A DNA stretch of 64,000 bases, taken from the NCBI GenBank assembly GCA_963708715.1, contig CAVPSU010000001.1:1054001-1118000 (forward strand), given 5' to 3'. A program made the translations under genes and the position numbers. The stretch is from DAIOEK01 sp963708715. GTDB lineage: Bacteria; Chloroflexota; Anaerolineae; Anaerolineales; Anaerolineaceae. The notes below the pieces were generated by a model. It saw nothing but the letters and a program-made list of their open reading frames with translations, had not been told where the DNA came from and did no database searches. Below, piece by piece: positions 16,312 through 25,350 of the stretch (position 1 is the first letter of the stretch; each line of letters opens with the position of its first letter).

Positions 16312-17877
16312 ATGGATAACAAGCTGAACTACCACTTCCAATCTCTCACAATATCATTGACGCGCATCACTCATAGATTGCATCTGGATTGGTCAACTCT
16401 AATTCAAAACCTAAAGACCGTTTCGTTGCCATTACTTCTTTGGGTGGGATTTATGCTGTTCCTCTCTTTGGTTCAGTTTTCCACGCCCGACCTGGCGGAT
16501 AATGACGGATATTACCATATCAAACTGGCTTACCTTATGCGGACGGAAGGATTAATACCAAATTTCACCTGGCTGCCATTATCCATCCTCAATGCTCGTG
16601 ATTATTACGACCATCATTTTCTGTTTCATGTCGGGTTAATTCCTTTTACATTTGGTGATCTGCGAACGGGCGCGAAATTGGCTGCTGTATTTTTCGCAAG
16701 CCTGACTTTCTTGAGCACATGGAATCTGTTGAAGAATCAGCGCGTTCCGTATGCTGTCCTTTGGTCGTTGGGGTTGCTGGCTGTGTCGGAAGCCTTCATC
16801 TATCGGATGAGTATCACAAGAGCACAATCCCTTTCCCTGGCAGTTTTAATGCTTGGGCTTGATCTTCTGCTACGAAAGAAAACAGGTTCACTGGTTGTCC
16901 TGGCGTTCTTATATGTCTGGTTATATGATGCGTTTCCGCTCCTTCTGGTCGTAGCTGCGATCTACACCCTGAGCTCCTGGATCACCGATCGAACCCTGAA
17001 TCTGCGCCCGCTTTATTATGTGGGTCTTGGTACAGTTCTGGGGATGCTGATCAATCCCTATTTTCCGCACAACATCGTCTTCTCGGTTCAACATATATTG
17101 CCAAAACTATTCGAGACGACCACTGTCAGCGTGGGTAATGAATGGTATCCCTATGACACCGCCCAATTATGGAAAAACTCAACTCTATCCCTTATCGCAT
17201 TTAGCAGTGGTGCACTGGCATTAGGCTTCAGTGGAAAACGGATCGATCTCCGAACCCTGATCAGTTTTATGCTTGCCGGAATTTTCGGTGTGATGTTGCT
17301 GCAATCCCGCCGTTTTATTGAGTATTTTCCCGCCTTCGCATTGATCTTTGCAGCATTTGCCTGGTCGCCCGTCATTGAAAAGTGGACAATCGACTTCACC
17401 AGCCAAACAAAGCGCTGGCTGCCAGTTGTGTTGTTGACTTTGATCCTATTACCAGGTATCTGGATGACATTTCAGGCAGCCAGATCGAGCATACAAAACT
17501 CGAAGCCATACCAAACCTATGCCAGCGCATCCGCCTGGTTGGCGAAAAATTCACCAGCCGGATCACTGGTATTTCAAACGGATTGGGATGACTTTCCTCG
17601 CCTTTTCTACTACAACTCGCACAATACTTACCTGATTGGACTGGACCCTACCTATATGCACATCTACAATCCAGCGTTATATGCTCGTTGGGTGAATATT
17701 ACCAGAGGGAACGTTAAGGATATTTCGAAAGCAATCGGAAATGAATTTGGTTCAGACTATATCCTGACCGATTTGCAGCATGAAGGTTTCATCGATCAGG
17801 CGGCGATGGACCCGGGATTGGTGGAAATGTATCGGGATGAGTATGCAATTGTGTATCAGGTAAAGCCAGATAAATAA
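16312..17877 (+). CDS. STT3/GT39-like multi-span membrane glycosyltransferase
   Basis: 521 residues from the ATG at 16312, which follows AAAGGAAAAC by good spacing. An in-frame ATG at 16279 lies inside the palindrome and lacks a binding site. The protein has one N-terminal span followed by an extracytoplasmic loop with LADNDGYYHIKLAYLM. The DxDxYYH arrangement is like the first acidic motif of GT-C oligosaccharyl and polyprenyl-linked transferases. About 10 further spans and a soluble C-terminal region of about 110 residues follow. The donor and acceptor are unknown. It is the third large GT-C-like protein within 10 kb. Confidence 0.65.
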   Translation: MDNKLNYHFQSLTISLTRITHRLHLDWSTLIQNLKTVSLPLLLWVGFMLFLSLVQFSTPDLADNDGYYHIKLAYLMRTEGLIPNFTWLPLSILNARDYYDHHFLFHVGLIPFTFGDLRTGAKLAAVFFASLTFLSTWNLLKNQRVPYAVLWSLGLLAVSEAFIYRMSITRAQSLSLAVLMLGLDLLLRKKTGSLVVLAFLYVWLYDAFPLLLVVAAIYTLSSWITDRTLNLRPLYYVGLGTVLGMLINPYFPHNIVFSVQHILPKLFETTTVSVGNEWYPYDTAQLWKNSTLSLIAFSSGALALGFSGKRIDLRTLISFMLAGIFGVMLLQSRRFIEYFPAFALIFAAFAWSPVIEKWTIDFTSQTKRWLPVVLLTLILLPGIWMTFQAARSSIQNSKPYQTYASASAWLAKNSPAGSLVFQTDWDDFPRLFYYNSHNTYLIGLDPTYMHIYNPALYARWVNITRGNVKDISKAIGNEFGSDYILTDLQHEGFIDQAAMDPGLVEMYRDEYAIVYQVKPDK

Positions 17878-18073
17878 ATTTCTTCATCCAAAAATGGGGG
17901 GTACTGATTTATCCTTACCGGGTTAATTCTATGTGTAATCGAAAATCTGGGGATTGCAGATTGGTGAAACCCAGCCACATCGAGTGGCCTTGCCAGACCC
18001 GGGTGAATATCTACATTCGTGCCATGATTAGTTGAATCATTCTCGGTAATCACACCCTAACCCGGAGGCTGAA

Positions 18074-19540
18074 ATGTCTGTTGGAATTACCCCCCCCAGA
18101 AGTCAGACATTCCAGGGGTTGGAGAGATAAACTTTCAGGTGATGTAGGTGTCATTCTTCTGGCTTCGTTCGCCTGGCTGGTTTTCCTCATCCTGTTCAGC
18201 CGTATCACCCGGATCCAGTATGGGTTCCACCGTGTTATCGACAATGCCCGCCGTCTTTGCCTGGGTTACATCGAATACCCGCCCCTCACGCCTATTATTA
18301 CCGCATTGGATTGGTCCTATTTAGCCAGTCCCTGGTCGGACTCCGTTTGTTTGCCTCTATCGGTGTCTGCGTCTCACTAGTCCTGGTCGGGTTGATGACC
18401 CGCGACTTCGGTGGGCGGAGGCAGGCGCAGCTCATCGCCATGTTGGCGGCCGGCACCGCACCCATCTCGCCATGCAGGCTTCTTTTTATTCCTATGAAAT
18501 CCTAGACTATGTGTGGTGGGCGGTGGTGGCGTTCTGCCTGGTACGGTTGATCAAAACTGAGTATCCGCGCTGGTGGCTGGGGCGTCGGTGGCAAATACAT
18601 AGCCGTTGCGCTTGAAAAGCCTGGTAGGCACCGGACTGGCAATGGTGATCGTTCTTCCTAACCTGATCTGGCTGCTCCAGTACGGATTTCCATCCGTGGA
18701 TTTTCTGAGAAGCATTCACGCGCGCGATGTGAAAATCCGCCGAACGGATGATTTTCACAACTTCCAATTCCTCGTCTGCGCCAGCGGTGCTACCATTCTT
18801 CTCTGGATGAGAGGATTATATGAGGTCACCATCGGCAAATGGGGACAGGACTATCGGATCATTGGTTGGATATTCGTGGTATCACTGGTTTTCTTTATCA
18901 TCAGCAAAGGACGTTTCTATTATCTCGGTCAGGCTTACCCGATAATCCTCTCTACCGGGACTGCCCGTCTTTTGTGCAAGGCTTCTACCAACATGAAACA
19001 ATTATCAATCTGGTCTCGTGTGTTGCTCCCGGGCGTCCTGATCCTGGTCGGGATATTCAACCTGGCAGTGTCGATGCCACTCGCTCCGGTCGGATCAGCC
19101 TGGTTCAACTTTGCCCACGAAATTAACGGGGAATTGGCAGAAGAAGTCGGTCGGCTGGAACTAGTGCAGGAAGTCGCCCGCATCCGCGATACCCTGCCTG
19201 CGGATGAACAGGTAAAGCTGGGTATTCTAACCACCAACTATGGGGATGTGGGAGCCATCAACCTGTACAGACCTGCGTAGAATCTGCCCACAGCCATCCA
19301 TGAGTTAATTCCTATTGGCCGCGCGGATACGGGAATCTGGCACCCGAGACGTTGATCGTCCTTAGTATGAACCTGGAATGAGGAGTCCAATTCTTCATGG
19401 ATTGCAAGGTGGTTGGTCATACGCCCAATCCATTGAAGGTGGAGAATGTAGAAACCAGTTACCATCCCGACATCTACCTATCTCGGGAGCAGCTCTACCC
19501 CTGGCTTAAATTGTGGAATCGCCTCGAGTGGTACGGGTAA
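18074..19540 (+). pseudogene. GT39 (ArnT/PMT-like) glycosyltransferase pseudogene
   Basis: The original start is ATG 18074, five bases after GGAGG. A run of eight C at 18090-18097 then shifts the frame. Recognisable GT39 pieces follow in different frames: IEYPPLTPIITAL (the acidic/PPLTP loop), SLVGLRLFASIG, then SFYSYEILDYVWWAVVAFC. About 30 codons are apparently missing after EYPRWWLG. Next come LPNLIWLLQYGFPSVDFLR and SIHARDVKIRRTDDF, SKGRFYYLGQAYPIIL, and LGILTTNYGDVGAINLY. After another break the true C-terminus is seen: VGHTPNPLKVENVETSYHPD down to LEWYG and TAA 19538-19540. There are at least four lesions, so this is a real pseudogene rather than one read error. Confidence 0.88.
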
Positions 19541-19630
19541 GATACTTCCCGCAGCAAAGTTTTCAAAAAACGCAAAGATTGTAAATTCTTATCCTCCCTT
19601 ACCAAGGGGGAGCGTGAAATCCAGGAATGT

Positions 19631-20163
19631 TCATCTGGGCGATATCTGCGTCAGATGAAACCTGGTATGAGCCACTAGGTAAAGGAACAGCTTTCCCAGC
19701 GTTATAAATTCGCTGAAATTCGGATCCCACTTAGCAGGGTAATACATCCCATGTTCCCATTCATCCGCGTGGATACTGCCAGCTTTCTTTACCAAAGCCG
19801 TGTGATTCCGGTCTAATATTTTCCCAACCCGGGGAAGCGTGAACACTTTGCACGGAAACCGGGCGCTCAGACCGTTGACCCAGTTGAATGGAGGATAAAC
19901 CAATTCAGCAGGTCGACAAACCGCTTGGATTATCCGCGCGGAAGCCTTCCCCACTGCCTCGCCATCGGCAGTAATACATTCAATACGACAAACCCGAATG
20001 TGATATCAACCATGATCTCCCCATTCGTCCATCCGGGATTGAGGCTCTGTCTGCGGAAATCATCCGCGCTCATCGAATCGAGCACGGAATGGAAAGAATT
20101 CTTCGCCTAATGCAGTTCAACCATAACAGATGGTTTAATATCAGTTGGATCATCAGATCGCAT
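19631..20163 (-). pseudogene. DinB-superfamily-like protein, pseudogene
   Basis: Reading leftward from ATG at 20163, the pieces are MRSDDPTDIKPSVM, then after a stop or shift EEFFHSVLDSMSADDF, RQSLNPGWTNGEIMVDITF and LPMARQWGRLPRG. An in-frame TAA (19930-19932) and a further shift follow. Then come PPFNWVNGLSARFPCKVF, LPRVGKILDRNHTALV and MYYPAKWDPNF, with a final HTRFHLTQ. The NPGWTNGEI block and the terminal His-containing helix are those of DinB-like four-helix proteins (metal-binding, thiol-linked). There are at least three lesions. It is not expected to make a product. Confidence 0.7.
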
Positions 20164-20436
20164 GATCAAGGTTTCCCTGTATTTCTATCCCTCTATACGG
20201 CTTTTTATCCGACGAAAGTATTTGGATATAAGCATTCCGGTCAGTGATAGGGTCTGTTATGCGGTACTCTTTTTGGAGCAGCCCTCTGCAGCAACCCACA
20301 AAACGAAGGGAGAATTTTAATAATGCACCATTCCCAGGGACTACCTTAATTATATACGTGTGATATATCTCCAAGAACCTGTAAGAAAACACCCTGGTTA
20401 TGCTATTATTGGATTTTATCCTGAAAAACGGGAACA

Positions 20437-21720
20437 ATGCTGATGAATCCACTTCATGTCCTTCCTGCTGATGGGCGACGGCTATTCGCCACTCGCATTA
20501 TCCGATTGTTCGCTTACGGGTTTCTATCCGTGGTGATGGCACTTTATCTGGCTTCTGCCGGATTAAATGAGCGCCAAATTGGTTTGCTGCTCACTTTAAC
20601 TCTGCTGGGTGATACGCTGATATCTTTATGGATCACCACTAGTGCCGACCGGATTGGTCGTAAACGGATGTTGCTGGTAGGAGCTGGATTGATGATCTTC
20701 GCCGGGGCATTATTTGCCGTCACCCGAAATTTTTACCTCCTCCTTATTGCGGCTACGATCGGGGTGATCAGTCCCAGCGGAAATGAAGTAGGACCCTTCT
20801 TGTCCATTGAACAGGCTTCTCTCTCTCAGCTGGTCCCCGACCGGTTACGGACAGGCATTTTCGCCTGGTATAACCTGGTTGGTTCTTTCGCCACCGCCAC
20901 CGGTGCTCTGTGTGGAGGGTTTCTCTCCAGCAAACTGATGGCAGCGGGATTTCCGGAATATGAAAGCTATCGGGCGGTCATATTCGGTTACGGATTGATG
21001 GGGCTTATCCTGCTGGTGTTGTTTGCCACTTTCTCTTCCTCCATTGATCTGCCTCATGGGAATGAAACCGTTAAGCATCCGGACATGCCAAAAGCGCTGT
21101 TTGGACTGCATCGCTCAAGGGGGGTTGTATTCCGCCTGGCAGGTCTCTTTTCGCTCGATGCGTTTGCTGGTGGCTTTGTCATTCAAAGCCTGATCGCCTA
21201 TTGGTTTCATCTGCGTTTTGGAACCGATCCGGCTTTATTGGGCAGCATCTTTTTTGGAGCGAATATCCTGGCTGGAATATCCGCTTTGAGCGCTTCCTGG
21301 CTCGCCAAACGGTTCGGATTGATCAATACCATGGTATTCACTCATCTGCCATCCAATTTGCTATTGATTGCCGTTCCACTCATGCCGACCCTGACCCTGG
21401 CGATCATTGTCCTGTTGCTTCGATTCAGTATTTCGCAGATGGATGTTCCAACCCGTCAATCCTATACCATGGCGGTCGTGGCTCCCGATGAACGGTCCGC
21501 GGCATCCGGTGTCACCGGGGTTTCACGTACAATTGGCGCGTCGCTATCTCCCATTCTCACCGGTTTGTTTCTGGCAAATCCGGCTTTATTGAGTCTGCCA
21601 TTTTTTATTTCAGGCGGATTAAAAATAGTGTACGATCTATTGTTATATCGCAGCTTTCGAAGCGCGAAACCCCCGGAAGAACAAAATCCCCCTCAGGTTG
21701 CCAAAAGGATGGCCAAATGA
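20437..21720 (+). CDS. Major facilitator superfamily transporter
   Basis: 427 residues with 12 predicted spans. The loop 2-3 motif is ADRIGRKRMLLVG (MFS motif A), and FGANILAGISALSASWLAKRF is at the start of the second half. The next gene begins within the stop codon (ATGA), so the two are translationally coupled. Because that gene encodes a ChrB-type domain, a chromate- or oxyanion-related export role is possible but inferred. ATG 20443 is an alternative start two codons downstream. Confidence 0.88.
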   Translation: MLMNPLHVLPADGRRLFATRIIRLFAYGFLSVVMALYLASAGLNERQIGLLLTLTLLGDTLISLWITTSADRIGRKRMLLVGAGLMIFAGALFAVTRNFYLLLIAATIGVISPSGNEVGPFLSIEQASLSQLVPDRLRTGIFAWYNLVGSFATATGALCGGFLSSKLMAAGFPEYESYRAVIFGYGLMGLILLVLFATFSSSIDLPHGNETVKHPDMPKALFGLHRSRGVVFRLAGLFSLDAFAGGFVIQSLIAYWFHLRFGTDPALLGSIFFGANILAGISALSASWLAKRFGLINTMVFTHLPSNLLLIAVPLMPTLTLAIIVLLLRFSISQMDVPTRQSYTMAVVAPDERSAASGVTGVSRTIGASLSPILTGLFLANPALLSLPFFISGGLKIVYDLLLYRSFRSAKPPEEQNPPQVAKRMAK

Positions 21721-22155
21721 AATGGATCACTCGTTCCCATATCCACGTCGATCGCGTAGCTTGCCCGTGGTTGATCACCCGGTTTATCGACAGTGATGCC
21801 GAGTTTGTATTTGTCCCAAAAAGTAAGATCGATCAGATAGCCAGGGAGACGGGGGCAATACCGTTTGATGCTCCGGGAGTTGAATTCGGCCACCACGAGG
21901 GTCGCTGCTCGTTCGAAGTCTTTAATTGAGAAATACGAGTTGAAGGAACCCGGTTTATTGCGAATGGCTGCGATCATCCATGCAGCGGACATTTCGGAAG
22001 ATATTGATAAGGATCCAGTGGCACACGGGTTGGAAGCGATAGCCACTGGATTCAGCCTACGTTTCCCGGAGGATATGGAGAACCTGTCACACCAGTTCGA
22101 TGTATATGACGCCCTGTATGCCTGGTGCCGGTTGGATGTTGCGAAAAGGTCTTAA
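21717..22155 (+). pseudogene. ChrB C-terminal-domain (chromate resistance) gene interrupted by one frameshift
   Basis: The first frame gives HVDRVACPWLITRFIDSDAE, then GAIPFDAPGVEFGHHEGRCS and FEVFN stop at 21927-21929. The +1 frame continues exactly where the family does, with SLIEKYELKEPGLLRMAAII, HAADI, then FEDMENLSHQFDVYDALYAW-like sequence to TAA 22153-22155. Joining after GAA and skipping one G gives CSFESLIEKYEL, the expected ChrB continuation. So a single base separates this from an intact protein of about 146 residues. ChrB-type domains are linked to chromate resistance. Causes could be a genuine mutation, programmed +1 shifting or a read error. Confidence 0.85.
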
Positions 22156-22991
22156 TCGCAATCTACTGTCATATTGAGCTTCCCGGTTGTCAGGGAAACT
22201 GGACCATCTACTTTGAATTTGACCCAGCCAGATGTATCAGCGCTGATAACGAAGGAAGCGGAAAAGGATTTCGTCCCGGCAGCAGGAAATTCGGCCACAC
22301 CACTTCCGGGGCTTACCCCGAAATTGGTTGCCCAACTATAAGTAAGGTCGTTATAAGAACCTGCGGTAGCTTTGATCTTGCCATGCACAGTAATGGTGAC
22401 CGGGCAAACGCCAGAATAGCTGGACGGTGAGACTGATCCGGAGATCGAATAGGACGGTATGGGTGTCCGCGGCACGCTGATGACCAGAGCTACGGTCGGG
22501 TCGCCTTCCACTACTGTCGTATCATTCCAGACCCAGCAGGATTTCGATGATTCTTCGGGGTCTTCAATGTACCACCAACTGTTATCTGCCAGCCGACCGC
22601 GTAGTTCCACTTTCTGACCTACCAGCAGGGCACTCTGGTAGTTGCCGGTACTGCTGGGATATTCGCGGCAGTTGGTGTTGGTCGTGGCGCTGACCATGGA
22701 ATTGGTCAGGGTGGTCGAAAAACCTACGGTCGGGGCAATTGTTTCAGCAATTGTAGGCATTACCGTATCCGATGGTTGAACAGTAGGCGTGACCGAGGGT
22801 TCAACTGTTTTATTCACTTCAGCCAGAATAGTTGATTGCACTGCACCATAGGTCAGTGTGGCTTCAATCGTCTGGGCTGCCTGCGTATATAAGGGATTCG
22901 GATCAGTGGTGACAGCCGGCGCCAACAGTGAGCATCCTGCCAGCAAGCTGGCGATGAGGAAGATATACACGAGAGTTATCGCGGTTTTCAT
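22152..22991 (-). CDS. Secreted lipoprotein with SH3-like domain
   Basis: 279 residues from the ATG at 22991, which follows AAGGAGATAAGCGA on the minus strand. The longer upstream frame is rejected because this ATG opens a lipoprotein signal (MKTAITLVYIFLIASLLAGC). A Thr/Pro/Val-rich linker follows, then an SH3b-like region: NTNCREYPSSTGNYQSALLV, then GQKVELRGRLADNSWWYIED. The last ~90 residues are a beta-rich Ser/Gly domain with two Cys. The SH3-like domain may bind wall or surface ligands; no enzymatic motif is visible. Its 3' end overlaps the convergent ChrB-type gene by four bases. Confidence 0.75.
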   Translation of the reverse strand: MKTAITLVYIFLIASLLAGCSLLAPAVTTDPNPLYTQAAQTIEATLTYGAVQSTILAEVNKTVEPSVTPTVQPSDTVMPTIAETIAPTVGFSTTLTNSMVSATTNTNCREYPSSTGNYQSALLVGQKVELRGRLADNSWWYIEDPEESSKSCWVWNDTTVVEGDPTVALVISVPRTPIPSYSISGSVSPSSYSGVCPVTITVHGKIKATAGSYNDLTYSWATNFGVSPGSGVAEFPAAGTKSFSASFVISADTSGWVKFKVDGPVSLTTGKLNMTVDCD

Positions 22992-23116
22992 TCGCTTATC
23001 TCCTTGATCTGATCGAAGGGTAAATTTGACTATCTTCGACCAAACCGTCACTTTCATTCTACTGCGAAATGACAGCAGAATCTGCGGATTGTGGATTGTA
23101 CTTGTCCGCGGCCATC

Positions 23117-24226
23117 CTAATTCGGGTCTGCCAGGTTATTCTTCCCCGGGAGGACATCTGTCAGCATGATCTGGCGCATCCTGGCAGATTCATCGAACAT
23201 CGGGGGGCGGATTGCTCAAACGAGTAAAATCCCTTGACTGGCGCCTGGATGGTATCCAAATACGCCTTCGCCAGCGGTTATGAGACCGTGTAATCGTAGA
23301 TTCCGTGAAAAAAATATTCGGGGATCTTCAGTTTCGGTACCTGTTTGGCCAGGTCGATGGCTGACATTTCATCCCACAGGATGCTGACCCCGGATTTGGA
23401 TTTGCTGTCCAGGTATCGATCTTCTCTTTCAGGATATAGTCCCTGCTGGCCAGCGAGGGGAGGAGTGTGCCGGTGACCACCGATTTCATATTGTGCATGG
23501 TGCCAATTCCCAGGGTATGCATGGGGCAGTATCGCGCACCATACGGTAGGCGTCCGGGGTGCCTTTTTCCAGCGTGACCCCCGCCGCTTCCAGTTTACGT
23601 ACCATCTTCTGGTCGCCTTTTTTCTTGAACTCTACCAGCATGTAGTCATACGCCAGCTTCTCCGATTCGAGCTGGTACGACATCTGCGACACGCCGATGT
23701 ACGCATGATACAGCTCGGGTGCGCGTGCCGCCGCGAGGATGCCAATGAACGTCCCGCCCGAATACCCCATCAGGTAGATCTTATCCTGGTTGAATTGCCG
23801 GCGCAGGTAATTCGTCATCGTCAGCGTATCCTGGATGTATTGCTCCATCTTCATCGATTCGCGCGGGATGTCTGCGCTATAGGACATCCCCGAACCGCGC
23901 TGTTCCCACCAAACGACGGTAAAATAATCGTCCAGACCGGTCGGGTATTTCGCATTCAAAAAGTAATCCGGCATACCGCCGTGCAGCTAGAGCAGTACCG
24001 GGTTATTTGTGTTTTTCCCCTTGATGAATATGCCCTGCTTCACCCCGTTGATGTCGATAAAAACTTTCTCGGAGATGCTGCCATAGCGCACCTTCTCGAT
24101 CACGAGTGTCTTCGTCACCCAATCCACCGGACGGGATGGCAGCATCGGAAAGACCTTGAGGAAGAACGTGGTGGCTTTGACCACCGCGCGGATGGGTCTA
24201 GTCAAACGTTGAAAGAGCGAGGACAT
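23117..24226 (-). pseudogene. Alpha/beta-hydrolase (proline-iminopeptidase-like) pseudogene
   Basis: It starts at ATG 24226. Residues run to NPVLL, then an amber TAG (23987-23989) sits where an aromatic residue is expected before LHGGMPDYF. VVWWEQRGSGMSYSADIP and IYLMGYSGGTFIGILAAA (nucleophile GYSGG) follow in the same frame. Frame breaks near 23520 and 23395 precede ILWDEMSAIDLAKQVPKLK and PEYFFHGIYDYTVS, which carries the Asp. A final break lies in a C-run near 23205, after GFYSFEQSA. The catalytic His expected there is lost (Pro instead). PMFDESARMRQIMLTDVLP ends the gene. At least four lesions plus loss of the His make function impossible. Confidence 0.88.
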
Positions 24227-24328
24227 GGAAGGTTATCCCTGGTTTATGTAAATATCGATACAGGAATTTTAATGGCAGTTTAGAAACGTTGCAGTATTAC
24301 CCAGGTTGATTTTCTTACATACCACCCC

Positions 24329-25000
24329 TCACACCCTCGGTCTTCTCGGGAACAACATCGGAGTTTTAGCTTTGTAGTCCAAATATGACGTGCCAAAGCG
24401 GATCTCCAATTCGCGCTCCTCGAACACCTTCACGAAGAAGAGCAAGGCAGCAGTGAACAGGAACAACGCCCAGACCACGAACCACGTCGATTGAAACCAG
24501 ATCCCCAGAGAGACCAGGAACGCCAGGGCGCCAAGCACCATCGGATTTCGCGTCCAGGCGTACATCCAATCCACTGCCAGTTGCCGGCTCAATGCGATGG
24601 CAAACGGCGCGCCTAGTCCTTTCAGCGCCAGGTTCATCACAGCCATAAATCCAGCCACCCCCGTGAACACACACAAGAGCACACCGACCTCTACCGGGAT
24701 GGGCAGCGTCCAACCGGACCAATCCTGCTGCGTCATCACCGCGCGGATGAGAGCCGCGCCAAAGGGAATCGCCACCCCGTAATGGACGAATGTGGTGATC
24801 CAAACCGCCCGGTCCTGGGTCGGCTGCCGATCGAGAATCGTCCGACCGAGCCAGACGATCGGGAAAACCAGCACAACCCCGCCGATGATAATGGAGAGAT
24901 TCACCGCAGCCGAAAACGCCTGGCTATAGATCCACAACCAGATGATCAAGGCCAATACCAGCAAGGTAATTTTGACAACCAGATGAAAGTTGCGTTTCAT
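24329..25000 (-). CDS. Isoprenylcysteine carboxyl methyltransferase-family membrane methyltransferase
   Basis: 223 residues with five or six predicted spans. The C-terminal catalytic region is of the ICMT/PEMT type: DWMYAWTRNPMVLGALAF (the RNP/RHP motif), then VFEERELEIRFGTSYLDYK followed by TPMLFPRR. The conserved Glu-Glu/Arg and Tyr-x-x-Tyr-Lys residues are present. The substrate is not evident; bacterial members methylate small lipids, alcohols or thiols and are often misannotated. The start has GGAGGTCCCC just upstream on the minus strand. A broken paralogue-like gene lies at 60.3-61.0 kb. Confidence 0.85.
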   Translation of the reverse strand: MKRNFHLVVKITLLVLALIIWLWIYSQAFSAAVNLSIIIGGVVLVFPIVWLGRTILDRQPTQDRAVWITTFVHYGVAIPFGAALIRAVMTQQDWSGWTLPIPVEVGVLLCVFTGVAGFMAVMNLALKGLGAPFAIALSRQLAVDWMYAWTRNPMVLGALAFLVSLGIWFQSTWFVVWALFLFTAALLFFVKVFEERELEIRFGTSYLDYKAKTPMLFPRRPRV

Positions 25001-25350
25001 GGGGACCTCCTTTCACCACGTGCAGATCTGACCGGTCAACGGAATAAGGAGATATGGAGGAAACCAGTTGTTGCCGTTTCTCCATCCAATTCTATTTTAA
25101 CCATACCGTCAATGCCTGTGGGAGGAGGTAAGGTGGAGTGGGCTTCCCGGTATGTTCGCGTGGGGAGCCTACTTATCTTCTATTAATTTGCGCGAACGAA
25201 GAGCCATCGTGACCAATCCGATGACAAATGTGAGGCTCACTTAGTCGGTATTATCTTGTAGGGTGGCTTGAGAACAAGGCTCCTCAACCCACCGATCTTT
25301 AACCACCCACATTCAAAATGGATGAATGTATTGAAATCCGAAGATAGGTT
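25001..25350. other. 350-base gap with a gene-end remnant and a GTAGGGTGG-type palindrome
   Basis: No intact gene is visible. On the minus strand 25169-25240 reads VSLTFVIGLVTMALRSRKLI, then EDK and a stop. This is a hydrophobic segment followed by basic residues, like the anchor end of a lost surface protein. At 25257-25292 TTGTAGGGTGGCTTGAG faces CTCCTCAACCCACC, a stem-loop resembling the repeats at 28.6 and 31.2 kb. Confidence 0.4.

Noticed and set aside
20153..20452. Minus-strand frame of 99 codons
   Set aside because: It overlaps the start regions of the MFS gene and the DinB-like remnant, and has no recognisable features.
23705..24283. Plus-strand frame of 192 codons opposite the hydrolase remnant
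   Set aside because: The minus strand carries recognisable hydrolase motifs in the same place; the plus frame has no family features.
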